Source: Verrucomicrobium sp. BvORR106 (GTDB lineage Bacteria; Verrucomicrobiota; Verrucomicrobiia; Verrucomicrobiales; Verrucomicrobiaceae). From it: a stretch of 64,000 nt of DNA. Below the pieces are notes generated by a model that did not search any database, was not told where the DNA came from, and saw nothing but the letters and a program-made list of their open reading frames with translations. Positions 1 through 8,954 of the stretch are shown piece by piece; position 1 is the first letter of the stretch; the number at the start of each line of letters is the position of its first letter. The position numbers and the translations under genes are program-made. The stretch is from the NCBI RefSeq assembly GCF_000739655.1, contig NZ_BATR01000075.1, positions 62,001 through 126,000 of the forward strand. Reading direction: 5' to 3'.

Positions 1-726
1 AAGAAAATTCCAGGCTTCAAATGAGGCTGGCAACTCGCGCACGAAGATGCGGGACAGAGCTACGAGGACATCTGCATCGCGCGTGGTGGCGAGCTCCACC
101 TTCGCATTGAGGATTTCCATGATGACGTGCTTGACGAAGTCTTCTGGTTTCCCGGGCAGTCTTTTGGAGCCATTCAACCACAAGTCTGCGGCGTGAGTTT
201 TGGTGGCGGAGATGAATTTTTCAATGGCATCAATCTGGCCTGTGGTGTCTCCCAGCGAGTCGAAAATTTCTTGTACACCTAACGCGATGTCCAAGCGTTG
301 AGGAAAGAGCGTCCTGGCGTTCTCCAGAATTTTGACAGCCTCCTGCCGACCTGTTGAGTCCAAGAATTTTCCACCATGCATATATCCGGCAGTGCCGAGG
401 TGAACGCGCCCCTGTTCCCTGTCCTCTTTCGTGTCGCGGATTTCCGGGACAAAGAGGCCGGCGGGAAGATTCTCTGGCATGAAGATGACGTCCTCGCCGA
501 GATTGTAAAACCAGTTGGCGATGGCGATATGAGCTTCCGGATCGGCGGAGTTCTTCTTCAGTAGGTCGCGAGCAAGCGGTTTGGGATCCGCTGACGGCTG
601 TTTCTTAATCAGCTTTGACAGGGCATTGATATAGTACTCCTCGCTCTTGGCGGAGCACGGGTTGCTTCCGAGTTGGGTGAGGAGCAGGATCGCCAGGAGA
701 ATCGAGCTTCGCAATGAAGTGCTCAT
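1..726 (-). CDS. Secreted TPR-like protein, C-terminus cut by window edge
   Basis: An open frame of 242 codons starts at ATG 726 and runs off the left end without a stop. The first 26 residues look like a Sec signal peptide: a short N-region, a leucine-rich core, then a cleavage-like CSA-KS. The mature part is mostly amphipathic helix with alternating small and large residues (for example around 'SADPEAHIAIANWFY'), as in degenerate TPR proteins. It begins 35 bp after the stop of the TIR-TM-TPR gene on the same strand, so the two are probably cotranscribed. An envelope partner of that receptor is an inference. No enzymatic motif is visible, and the family is not recognised. Confidence 0.7.
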   Translation of the reverse strand, partial: MSTSLRSSILLAILLLTQLGSNPCSAKSEEYYINALSKLIKKQPSADPKPLARDLLKKNSADPEAHIAIANWFYNLGEDVIFMPENLPAGLFVPEIRDTKEDREQGRVHLGTAGYMHGGKFLDSTGRQEAVKILENARTLFPQRLDIALGVQEIFDSLGDTTGQIDAIEKFISATKTHAADLWLNGSKRLPGKPEDFVKHVIMEILNAKVELATTRDADVLVALSRIFVRELPASFEAWNFL

Positions 727-761
727 GATCTGCAACGGGTGAGTAGAGCTGAAGTGCGGTG

Positions 762-2555
762 TTATTCGGACGGCAGAATATCATTGGCGGGAAAGAGACT
801 CTGGGTCTTGATTCGCACTTCCTGAAGCCGGTGCTTCAGAGGCTCGACCTGACTGACCGGGATGCCCGCACGCTCTTCGTTGTAGATGAGCTGGGTCAAA
901 CAGTAGCCGAGAAGATTGAGCGCTGCCGTGTTCCGGGGCTCCATGGCAAGTAGGTTGTCCAGACGAACGATGCTGTTGTTGTACCGTGTCCTGGCAGAAG
1001 CGAAGCCGTTGCCGCATAGGTGCATGTCTCCAGCCAGTGCCAATGCGCGGGCCAGTTCCAGCTCCCAGATCGAGGACTCCATGTTTAGTGCTTCAACGGC
1101 CGTTGCGCTGTTGTCGGCCAGGGTCGCGGCGTCGCCCACTCTGCCCAGCTCACGCAGAGTGGTGATCACCTTGCTCTGTGCAGTGGCCAAGGACATGACG
1201 AGATCTGCCCGCGCCATCATCTGTTCCTTGGGTGTCGCATCGAGCGCGGTCTTCAGACCACCTGCTATTTTTTCGATCGCCCCGAGCCGTTGGTCCAACG
1301 GCAGCAGGGCTGCCTGGCGTAGTCTCACTGATGACCACAGCTGCTGGGCTACAGGCGAGGTGGGGTCCTCTTTCACAATGCGTTCTGCCACTTGAAGTGC
1401 TTCCGCCCAATGAGGGGAAAGGGTGGGGGATGATGGCGGGGGTGTGACGGCGGCCACAGGCTGTGCTGAGGCGGCTGGCGAGGTGACAGCGGGCCGTGTT
1501 GAATCACCCTCTGATGCAGACAGCCGATAGAGGAGCCATCCGTAGCGGCGGAGGTGCCAGCCTTCTTTTTGGGACCAACCCGCCTGGCGGGCATAGTCCA
1601 TGGATTTCTCAAAGTGAGCCTTTGCAGCAGCAAGATTCTTCAGCTCCAGGAAAGTCTCCCCTTCTTCATACTCCTGGACTGCTTTCAAGGAGAGTTTGCC
1701 CTCGCTAGGCGTGGTGCTTTCTGCCAGGTAGGCTTGGATGGCATTGTGGATGTTGCTCATCAGATCCAGGCGGCCCAGCGTGAGCAGGGAGAAGCGGATG
1801 TCGGTCTGCATCTTTTCCACCAGCTGCTCAGAACTGTGCTGCTCCTTCTCAGCACGAATGCGGCTCTTCTCTTCCGCTTGTCGGGCAAGAGCCTCCTTGG
1901 TGAGGGCTTGCTCCGCCGCGATCCGGGACTTCTCGGCCGCATCCCTGGCCCGGGAGGCGACCAAGGCCCAATTTACTGCGGCAGCGAGAAACGCACACAG
2001 AGCGATGACCACCCCAGTCCAGATGCGGCGGCGTAGCTTGGACACGCGAAAACTTCCTATCGTTGAGGAGAGTTTCTCGACCTCGGTTCCGGGTTGGGCC
2101 TGGCCGGGGGCACTGGGTATGGCGAGAACGTTGTCGACCAACTCACGCAGCTTTCCCTTGGAGTTCACCCAGTCGATGCCCCGGTCCAGTACGATCATGG
2201 GTCTGCGATGTTTGCGCGCCATCTCCGCCTCGAAGCACATCCAGGGGTGGTCAGCAGCACTTGGGCCGGCAATGAAAACCACATGGCGGCTCGCTCTCAC
2301 CTTGGCCTCAATGGCCCGGCGTAGCTCATCGTCATGCGGCAGGTCACGCAGGTCCAGAAAACAGCGCATGGGAGGGCGCCTTTCCTTCTCTGAGCCTTGG
2401 GTGAGGGTGGCCTGTAGTGCAAGGGGATACGCACTCTGTTCATCATCCATTCTGGTATATGAGATGAAGACATCGTAGCCGTAGAGCCTCTCAATGAGAT
2501 GGCCGAACGGATTCCGGGCCGCGATGGCAGCAGGTGCCGGTACGGGCTTGGTCAT
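762..2555 (-). CDS. TIR domain - transmembrane - coiled coil - TPR-like protein
   Basis: A 597-residue protein. Residues about 27-150 are a TIR domain: it opens with YDVFISYTR and has a W-x-x-x-E element (W105, E109) at the position of the catalytic glutamate of NAD-cleaving TIRs. A hydrophobic span (about 178-200) is followed by an alanine/glutamate-rich coiled coil (200-250). The helical C-terminus (about 290-590) has TPR-like pairs, for example EEGETFLELKNLAAAKAHFEKS, and a proline/alanine-rich linker near 365-380. Predicted topology is cytoplasmic TIR with the helical repeats across the membrane, or membrane-apposed if the span is not crossed. Ligand and enzymatic activity are unknown. 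The start is ATG 2555, 26 residues before the TIR. Confidence 0.88.
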   Translation of the reverse strand: MTKPVPAPAAIAARNPFGHLIERLYGYDVFISYTRMDDEQSAYPLALQATLTQGSEKERRPPMRCFLDLRDLPHDDELRRAIEAKVRASRHVVFIAGPSAADHPWMCFEAEMARKHRRPMIVLDRGIDWVNSKGKLRELVDNVLAIPSAPGQAQPGTEVEKLSSTIGSFRVSKLRRRIWTGVVIALCAFLAAAVNWALVASRARDAAEKSRIAAEQALTKEALARQAEEKSRIRAEKEQHSSEQLVEKMQTDIRFSLLTLGRLDLMSNIHNAIQAYLAESTTPSEGKLSLKAVQEYEEGETFLELKNLAAAKAHFEKSMDYARQAGWSQKEGWHLRRYGWLLYRLSASEGDSTRPAVTSPAASAQPVAAVTPPPSSPTLSPHWAEALQVAERIVKEDPTSPVAQQLWSSVRLRQAALLPLDQRLGAIEKIAGGLKTALDATPKEQMMARADLVMSLATAQSKVITTLRELGRVGDAATLADNSATAVEALNMESSIWELELARALALAGDMHLCGNGFASARTRYNNSIVRLDNLLAMEPRNTAALNLLGYCLTQLIYNEERAGIPVSQVEPLKHRLQEVRIKTQSLFPANDILPSE

Positions 2556-3007
2556 GATGAGATGGGTTTGGGTAGGCTGCGTTCCTCTGAAATGCCGGGC
2601 GCCGCAGAAGAGGGGAGTTGCGCGCTTCTACTGGTGCATCACGGCACGACGGTGAGCGGATAGGGGCTGTTGGGACTATACAATAAGGGATACAAAAAAA
2701 CGGGAGAAAAGGCAAGAGTGCAGATGGATCGCGGTGCCCGGAGGATAGGGGGCATGGTGCCTGACAGACCACACCCTGAGACGGGGTCAAATGCTGAAGT
2801 GCGCGTGCGCCAACTTGGTGTCGGGCTGGTATCCCCGAAGCAGGAGGTGAAAGGTAATCTGGAGCGACAAAGGGATATCCAGGAGGATCGCGTATGCTTG
2901 GAGGCAAAGATTATGCCATGCGCATGTGTAATAATTTGCTTGATGAAATATCAGAGCCGCGCATGCTTGGTGGCTGCCGTCTTTATGACCTGCACCCAGT
3001 CTGACCC
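2556..3007. other. Divergent intergenic region
   Basis: The stretch lies between the leftward TIR gene and the rightward amidase gene, so it should contain promoters for both. The sequence near 2674-2695 (ctatacaataaggg) is AT-richer than its surroundings and could hold a -10 element. No convincing paired -35 box, operator palindrome or small gene was found. Confidence 0.4.
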
Positions 3008-4636
3008 ATGGAAAAGCAACTGTATTTTGGCCTCATCCTGTCGAATCATGAATTTGCAACACCGGAGGGGACGTACTTTTTGTCTGCGGTGGCGGAGGAG
3101 GCGGTGGCGAACGCGAGAAGTCATCCCTACGCTCCGGCCCGGGAGCGGGAGGGGCAGTACGTGGCGCTGCGGGCAGTGGTGCATGGTGGGGTGATGCTGG
3201 GCTGCTCGATCGTGGAGGCGGCACCCCCGATCACCTCCCAGCTCCTGGCACGCTTGCTGGAGCAGGAGTCTGGACTGCGGGGGCAGGTGCTGGGGCTGGT
3301 GCGAGAGGTGCGGGACGAACTGGTGGGCAAGCCTGAGCCGGTGGACGAGGTGGAGACGCCGTTGAGTGTGGCACCAAGTGGGCCGTTGCCACTGTGCGTG
3401 CTGGACATTGGCCACCACCCTGATGCTCCAGGGGCGTGCGGCGTATTGGGCGGAGTGAAGTGCTGCGAGTTTCGCTTCAATGAGGAGCTGGCGAAGATGA
3501 TCCTGCCGCTGGTGAAGGAGGCGAGGGTAAGCGTCATGCATCGGGAAAGTGGCAGCGCGGCGGGCTATCGGGCCCTGCCTGCCAAGGTGAATGCGATGGA
3601 GCCGAACTTTGTGATCAGTCTGCACGCGAACGGGAACGGATCCACAGCGCACGGGAGCGAGGTGCTGTACTATGACGGGTCCACGGAGGGGAGGAAGCTG
3701 GCCACGCTGCTGCAGAGGGAGTTCCTCAAGGAACTGGGGTTGCGGGACAGGGGGCTGAAGCCGCGCACCGCAGCGGAGCGCGGCGGCTCGCAACTGGCGG
3801 GCACGAGGGCGACGATCGTGATCGGGGAGCCGTTCTTCATCACCAACGCCGCGGAGTTTGCCGCAGTGAGCGGGAAGAAGGCGGCACTGGCGCGGGCCTA
3901 CGCAACAGCGATCGACGCGTATGCGGTGACGCTCTCCAACCCGCCTGTGACGCTGACCTCCGGGAGGGAGCCTGCCAGCCAGGTGGAGCCGGGGGCGAAG
4001 TTCACCTTTGTGACGGACAATCTGACGAAGGACGAGTTCCTCCAGCGCAATGACGCCGAACTGGAGAAGCTGATCGCGGCGGTCAATGTGCGGCTCCAGG
4101 GGGGATACGGGGCGAACTGCACCCGACTGACACGGGAGGATGTGTGGGTGCTGACGTATTGCGAGGCAGGCCTGCGTGACGGGAAGGTGGACCCGGACCA
4201 CCGCCACTCTGAGGGGGAGCGGGGGATGCTGCCGCTGCCGAAGAATGTGCGGGACTGGAACGGGCCAGATGCGCCGGTGTGGGATCGGCCCATGCCGGTG
4301 GCACGGAATCTGGAGCACTTCTATCTGTACCTGGGCCACCTGAAGAACAAGGATCTGACAGGGGCGCCGCGCCACCTGTATGGGGGCTTGTTCAAGATCA
4401 AGGGCATCGCTGGGCACGCGGCACGGCAGGCGAAGGTGCTGGCCGGGGCGGTGCACGGTTATTTCTACAGTCCCAACTACCGTCCGGGGCCAGCCCCCTA
4501 TGAGCACCTCGTCCACTGCTACCAGACGGACGTGCCGCTGGCGAAGATGATGGAGACCACGACGTATGTGCACGCTGGCACCAGCGTGATGACAGGCCGG
4601 GAGCGGAACATTGAGGTGGCACTGCAACTGGTGTGA
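3008..4636 (+). CDS. N-acetylmuramoyl-L-alanine amidase (Amidase_3-like) with extra N- and C-terminal domains
   Basis: A 542-residue protein. Residues about 128-315 carry the Amidase_3 zinc hydrolase signature: DIGHHPDAPGA (H136 or H137), E154, SLHANG (H206) and GEPFFITNAAE (E274). All four zinc or catalytic positions are therefore present. The family cleaves the amide bond between MurNAc and L-alanine in peptidoglycan. About 125 residues precede the domain and about 220 unrecognised residues follow it. There is no signal peptide or membrane segment, which is unusual for a cell-wall amidase and implies cytoplasmic retention or non-Sec delivery. The TIR-TM-propeller gene starts 31 bp downstream on the same strand, so the two probably form an operon. 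A role as a lytic effector gated by that receptor is inference. Confidence 0.8.
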   Translation: MEKQLYFGLILSNHEFATPEGTYFLSAVAEEAVANARSHPYAPAREREGQYVALRAVVHGGVMLGCSIVEAAPPITSQLLARLLEQESGLRGQVLGLVREVRDELVGKPEPVDEVETPLSVAPSGPLPLCVLDIGHHPDAPGACGVLGGVKCCEFRFNEELAKMILPLVKEARVSVMHRESGSAAGYRALPAKVNAMEPNFVISLHANGNGSTAHGSEVLYYDGSTEGRKLATLLQREFLKELGLRDRGLKPRTAAERGGSQLAGTRATIVIGEPFFITNAAEFAAVSGKKAALARAYATAIDAYAVTLSNPPVTLTSGREPASQVEPGAKFTFVTDNLTKDEFLQRNDAELEKLIAAVNVRLQGGYGANCTRLTREDVWVLTYCEAGLRDGKVDPDHRHSEGERGMLPLPKNVRDWNGPDAPVWDRPMPVARNLEHFYLYLGHLKNKDLTGAPRHLYGGLFKIKGIAGHAARQAKVLAGAVHGYFYSPNYRPGPAPYEHLVHCYQTDVPLAKMMETTTYVHAGTSVMTGRERNIEVALQLV

Positions 4637-4667
4637 GGGATCCTGCCGTTGGGCTGTTGGAACAAGC

Positions 4668-6857
4668 ATGAGCAAGGACAGCAATCCAGTGGGTGGTGTC
4701 AGGCAGCCGGATGGGACGGCGGCCGGGGAGTTTTCAGCCTTTCTGAGCTACTGCACTCATCCTGACTACAAGCTGGCAAAAGCGACCAAACGCTTCTTGG
4801 AGACGTTCCACCGCTGGCCGCCGGTGCGACGGCAGTTCGCAAAGCAGGAGTGGCGCCCCATGAAGATCTGTACGGACGATGGCTCTTTCCGGAGGTCTCG
4901 TGCAGGAACGGAGACTGAGGAGATCATCAAGGCCAACATCCGGGAGATGCTGAAGAGGAGTGCCGCGCTGATCCTGCTCACCCCGGGTGATCCGACGGCG
5001 ATGAAGTGGCAGGACGATGAGCTGGCTGAGTTTCAGCATCAGAATCGCGAGGCAGGTTGGGCCCGTCCTGTGTTCGTGGTCGTGACGCAGGGAGATCCCT
5101 TGTCGGAATCGAAGCCGTTCTGGACGCCGTTGCAAATCAAGGAAGGGCTGCACGAGCAGATCTACTTTGACTTCAGGGAGTGGAGGCCCAAGGAGGCGGC
5201 CCGCCAAGGGAAGGTCAGGGATATGGAAAGCGAAAGGCTGGCCCTGGCTGCGGAGGTGCTGAAACCGGAGGCGAAGCTGGCAAACGGGGGGACGCGAATG
5301 CTGACTGCGGATGAACTGGTGCCGCAGTGGTGGGCCGCGATGGCGCGGCACAGGCTGCGGCTGATCGTGAAGCTGGGGGTGGCCGCCATCGGGTTTGCGC
5401 TGCTGGCTGCGGTGGCATTGCATTTTTGGATCCGTACGAAAAAGGAGCTGGCCCGCTCGCACTTCGCACAGGCGGCGCGCTTGATGGAAGCCAACCAGTC
5501 TGGAAAGGCTCTTGGGTATCTGGCGGCAGCACTGCGGCTGGATCCCAAGTTTGAAGATGCCAGAGACCGTGCCTACAATGTGCTGGTCCAGCGGAGGTTC
5601 CTTGTACCTACGTTGCGTGAGGATGACGGTGGAGTTGGCGAAGAGGTGCTGCTGCCGGTGCGTCAGAGCAAGTCTTCCCAATCGCTGAAGGTCCAGCTTT
5701 CGAAATTGGAAGAGGGAGGTGGTGCCTCTGAGGTGGTGGGCGATCAGACGGTCGATTTTGAGACGACAGAAGGGGTGCCATGGTCGGCCCAGTCATTTGT
5801 CTACAAGCAGCCGGGCAAAGAGGCTCACCTCGTGCTCGTCGTGGCCGATGCCAGCAGCTACATGGTGCTGGCGGGCGCAGAAGGATTCACTTCAGAAGTG
5901 GCAATGCTTCCATGGCGTGCGACAGCTGCCGAGTGCCGGGCGGAGACTGTGAATGTCGCGTTCCGCAAAGTCGGGGCGGGAAATGACTGGGAGGATGCCA
6001 CGCAGCGATTCCGGATGCTTGGCCCAGTTCCGGCTGCGAGCCAAGTTGGGCAGGTTGTTTCCTCGTCGAAAGTCAAAGTCACCAAAACGGAAACGATGCC
6101 GGACGTCGAATGGGTGCCCGTTGGCAAAAGGCGCAGGGAGGTCCGTTACGTATTGGGAGATCCTGGGCACTTTGAGATGCAAACGAAAGGCGGATCCGAT
6201 GCGGTGCGGTTGTTCAGCCCGGATTCAAACATGTATATGCGGGTGCTTTCTCCCTCCCGCACCAAACTCGGGCTGGCGATGGAGGACGGCAGGGCTCTGG
6301 TTTTCAATCTGCTCACTCCGGGAGAAGTCATGGCGGCGCGTCCCCTGGGCCCAGGGTGTCGGAGTGTGGTCTTCGACAGAAGCGAGGGTCGGCTTGGGTG
6401 CCTTTCCGGGAAGATCTCGGGGGACGTGGACCAGCATATCGGGGTCTGGGGGCTGGAGACCAACGAGTGGCTGATGGACCCGCACCTTGTGGGGAGGGAT
6501 AGCGAAGAGGTGGGCTTTACTGAAGATGGCAAGTGCATGGTGATCTGGGGTGAAGAAACCCCGGATCACCATGCCGCTGCCAATGTTCATCTGGTGCGGG
6601 TGAGCCCGGGAAGAGACAGCCGCACGCCAGACTGGTTTCTGGAAGCGATGGAGTGGATAGGTGGATACCGGGTGACAGCAAACCAGTATGCAGTGGAGCT
6701 GGACCTGCGGGAACGGGCGGATGCTCTCGACAAACTGGAGGCCCGGCTGGACAGTCTTCCGGAGAGTGAACATCTAGAACTCCTGCGCAGGCTCTGCAAC
6801 AAGCTTCCGCTGGCGCAGGATCTCCCGGTTGTTCCTGATCCGCCGGAGTCCAATTGA
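4668..6857 (+). CDS. TIR-like - transmembrane - beta-propeller-like receptor
   Basis: A 729-residue protein started at ATG 4668, just after the amidase stop; the frame extends further upstream, but that part overlaps the amidase. Residues about 20-175 form a TIR-like domain (EFSAFLSYCTH, LILLTPGDP, then W114-x-x-x-E118). A transmembrane span lies at about 232-254. It is followed by a single TPR-like hairpin (265-315) ending in QRRF, then some 400 residues of beta-rich sequence with WD-like blades (for example HIGVWGLETNEW). The same order, including the hairpin ending in QRR, recurs in the 16031-19177 protein, so the two are paralogues with diverged propellers. Cotranscription with the amidase is likely. 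The ligand is unknown. Confidence 0.8.
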   Translation: MSKDSNPVGGVRQPDGTAAGEFSAFLSYCTHPDYKLAKATKRFLETFHRWPPVRRQFAKQEWRPMKICTDDGSFRRSRAGTETEEIIKANIREMLKRSAALILLTPGDPTAMKWQDDELAEFQHQNREAGWARPVFVVVTQGDPLSESKPFWTPLQIKEGLHEQIYFDFREWRPKEAARQGKVRDMESERLALAAEVLKPEAKLANGGTRMLTADELVPQWWAAMARHRLRLIVKLGVAAIGFALLAAVALHFWIRTKKELARSHFAQAARLMEANQSGKALGYLAAALRLDPKFEDARDRAYNVLVQRRFLVPTLREDDGGVGEEVLLPVRQSKSSQSLKVQLSKLEEGGGASEVVGDQTVDFETTEGVPWSAQSFVYKQPGKEAHLVLVVADASSYMVLAGAEGFTSEVAMLPWRATAAECRAETVNVAFRKVGAGNDWEDATQRFRMLGPVPAASQVGQVVSSSKVKVTKTETMPDVEWVPVGKRRREVRYVLGDPGHFEMQTKGGSDAVRLFSPDSNMYMRVLSPSRTKLGLAMEDGRALVFNLLTPGEVMAARPLGPGCRSVVFDRSEGRLGCLSGKISGDVDQHIGVWGLETNEWLMDPHLVGRDSEEVGFTEDGKCMVIWGEETPDHHAAANVHLVRVSPGRDSRTPDWFLEAMEWIGGYRVTANQYAVELDLRERADALDKLEARLDSLPESEHLELLRRLCNKLPLAQDLPVVPDPPESN

Positions 6858-7080
6858 AACGCGGATGATGCGGGATGGGGCGCGAAACAGGTTCAACCCT
6901 TGCGGGCGATCACACATTCTGTGTGACAAAAATGTAAAATTGCGTTTGACAATATTATGCGATACACCGATGCAATGGCGCAAACTCTGGTGGTCGGTCT
7001 TGGCGGGGAATACTGGGGCGGAAAGAGGCGGGATGATTGCCAGGGTGGGTCAGTGTCTCGAACACCTCAACCATTCCACT

Positions 7081-7449
7081 ATGGCCAAGAAAGCTGCAAA
7101 ACATGCCGGGCCCGCGAAGAAAACCGCCGCGGTCGCTTTAGGAAAACTTCCCGCGGGCCCCTCTAAAGATGAGGTGAAGATTCGGGTCCTCGCCAAGATT
7201 GATGTCGAGGCCGGCCGCAATCATGCGCCAGAAGGGAAGCGCACCTTTTTGAGGGCGGGCGACGAGACATTGAACCTGGAGACGGACCTCATGATCAACG
7301 GGACGCGGCGTACTGCCCTGTCGGCGGACTACACGGGCATCAGCACCAGCTATGAAGGGGGCAAGATTGTCGGGCAACTCGCCGCCAAAGGTGCAGACAC
7401 TGTGAAGAAGGCGATCGCGCTGGTTCACAAGCGGGCGGGCGGCAAGTAG
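7081..7449 (+). CDS. Small lysine/alanine-rich protein of unknown function
   Basis: A 122-residue protein when started at ATG 7081; the frame remains open upstream to 6829, but the sequence before 7081 does not look like protein. Residues 1-25 are Lys/Ala/Pro-rich, similar in style to flexible basic tails of nucleic-acid-binding proteins. The remainder (about 30-122) is a compact alpha/beta-looking domain (EVKIRVLAKIDVEAG, then KIVGQLAAKGADTVKKAIALVHK). No family is recognised and no catalytic motif is seen. It sits 88 bp upstream of the outer-membrane-type gene on the same strand. The sequence before the start is purine-poor, so there is no clear ribosome-binding site. Confidence 0.55.
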   Translation: MAKKAAKHAGPAKKTAAVALGKLPAGPSKDEVKIRVLAKIDVEAGRNHAPEGKRTFLRAGDETLNLETDLMINGTRRTALSADYTGISTSYEGGKIVGQLAAKGADTVKKAIALVHKRAGGK

Positions 7450-7537
7450 TGCAATACGCCCGGAGGGAAAGCCCGGGCAACGTCCAAGGCGCTCCTGACC
7501 GCGTTTCCGCGTCGAGCCCAGTTTCATCAATCCTGTT

Positions 7538-8656
7538 ATGAAGAATTTGTTTCATCTACCCCTCACGTCCTGCTTGTTGCTGGTGCTCCAGGCATTTGGG
7601 CCCACCCGGATGGACGCTGCAGCCACGCCTGAGCAGGTGGCAGAGTCTCAGAAACTGGTGGCGGAGGAGACGGACCTCCTGGCCCGGCTGGAGGCGTTGA
7701 GGAAACGCAAAAAGGAGCTCGACACGGCGATCACCGCGGGGAAGCCGACTGTGCCGAATGGGGAGGCTGCCAGCCCGAGCCAACCCTCAGAGGTGCCGCC
7801 ATTGGGGGAGGATGACTTTGGGGCGTGGTTCGCCAACTTTCGCGAAGAGTACCAGTTGAAAGTCCGTCAGAGCGTCTTTGACAAGGGTGGTCTGGAGGAG
7901 CCTGCGCTCTTCCAGTACACCATGCCGGCCAGCGGATCTGATAGCTGGCAGGCGGATGTGGGGATCAGTCTGGCGCACGACATCGGCATCGACCTTCCGG
8001 GCCGGCCCTCGTGGAGGGTTCTCGGTGACTACCACTACAACGAAGCCAAGGGTTCGTTGAAAGACACGGTGGTGGCCGCGGCGGGCCTCGACTTTCTCTT
8101 TGGCGGCGATACCGGCACCGCGCAGGCCGTCTCTCTTGAAGGGGGCTACAAGCGGGACAATCTGGTCTCTGGCGAAGGCATCACGGGCAGCCTGGTCTGG
8201 TATCCCACGGTGGAGGTACATGGCATTGGTGATTTCTGGAAGCCCTTTGGCCCTGTGACCGCCAGGCTCAAGCCCTACCTGGGGGTTGAGGGAGAGTCCG
8301 GCAATGGCGGGATCAAACGATTCCCCTCAGGAGAGCGGTGGTCCGGGAAGGCTGGCCTGTCGCTCATCGGGCTCGTGTTACCGGAACACCTTGGCAACCG
8401 GTTGGAGACTTCATTGAACTTTGGCTGGTGGTATCACTTTGCGACCTCTGGTGGCTATGATGCCTACGAGGACTCCCAGGAATACTTCAGCGCGACCATC
8501 ACGTACTGGCTTGATCGTGGCAAGGAAGACGGCCAGACCCTTGCTCCAGAGGAAAAGCACTTTGGCCTGAGTGCCAAGTACTCCTACGGTGACAACCCGG
8601 CCAAAGGCGAATTTGACGCTGATGTGTGGACCTTTGGACTTTCGATCCGGTTTTAG
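7538..8656 (+). CDS. Exported outer-membrane beta-barrel-like protein
   Basis: A 372-residue protein. An N-terminal signal peptide (about residues 1-29, MKNLFHL followed by a leucine-rich core) precedes a coiled-coil helix with LARLEALRKRKKEL (about 35-70). Residues about 120-372 are dominated by alternating polar/hydrophobic beta-strands rich in Tyr, Trp and Gly, and the protein ends in FGLSIRF. A terminal aromatic residue is typical of outer-membrane barrels. The start is ATG 7538. Its ligand or transport role cannot be read from the sequence. It is the only gene in the left third with clear outer-membrane character and has no obvious link to the TIR genes. Confidence 0.7.
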   Translation: MKNLFHLPLTSCLLLVLQAFGPTRMDAAATPEQVAESQKLVAEETDLLARLEALRKRKKELDTAITAGKPTVPNGEAASPSQPSEVPPLGEDDFGAWFANFREEYQLKVRQSVFDKGGLEEPALFQYTMPASGSDSWQADVGISLAHDIGIDLPGRPSWRVLGDYHYNEAKGSLKDTVVAAAGLDFLFGGDTGTAQAVSLEGGYKRDNLVSGEGITGSLVWYPTVEVHGIGDFWKPFGPVTARLKPYLGVEGESGNGGIKRFPSGERWSGKAGLSLIGLVLPEHLGNRLETSLNFGWWYHFATSGGYDAYEDSQEYFSATITYWLDRGKEDGQTLAPEEKHFGLSAKYSYGDNPAKGEFDADVWTFGLSIRF

Positions 8657-8954
8657 GTGAGTGGGATCGAAGGAGCATGGGGCTGAAAGTTGCGACGGCG
8701 GCTGTGCCGCTGCGCTGCCGCCATCAGGTGGCAAAAAACTGCTCATCGAACGTGAGCTGTCTTCTTCATGGCGAGAGAGATGGTCACGATCTCAGTGACC
8801 AGGCTCATTCAGCTACAGTATGGCTGGCTAGAACACTTGCCGTTCTCGCGTCCCGTCAGACTGAGACTGCGATGCGAGGGGTTCTGATATCGTCAGGGCC
8901 GGACTCTTTGTGTCCTGCTGATCCATGTGTTGGTTTACAACAAACAAACACCTC
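8657..8954. other. Convergent intergenic region with a perfect hairpin
   Basis: About 300 bp separate the rightward outer-membrane-type gene from the leftward TIR-nSTAND gene. A perfect 7-bp inverted repeat with a 7-base loop lies at 8781-8801 (TGGTCAC, then GTGACCA). There is no T-tract, so it is at best a weak bidirectional terminator. A GC-rich inverted repeat (GGCGGC at 8697-8702, GCCGCC at 8717-8722) precedes it. No gene is supported. Confidence 0.4.

Noticed and set aside
2951-4684. 577-codon open frame on the minus strand opposite the amidase
   Set aside because: Composition is His/Arg/Pro/Gln-rich with no domain; it is the antisense shadow of the well-supported amidase gene.
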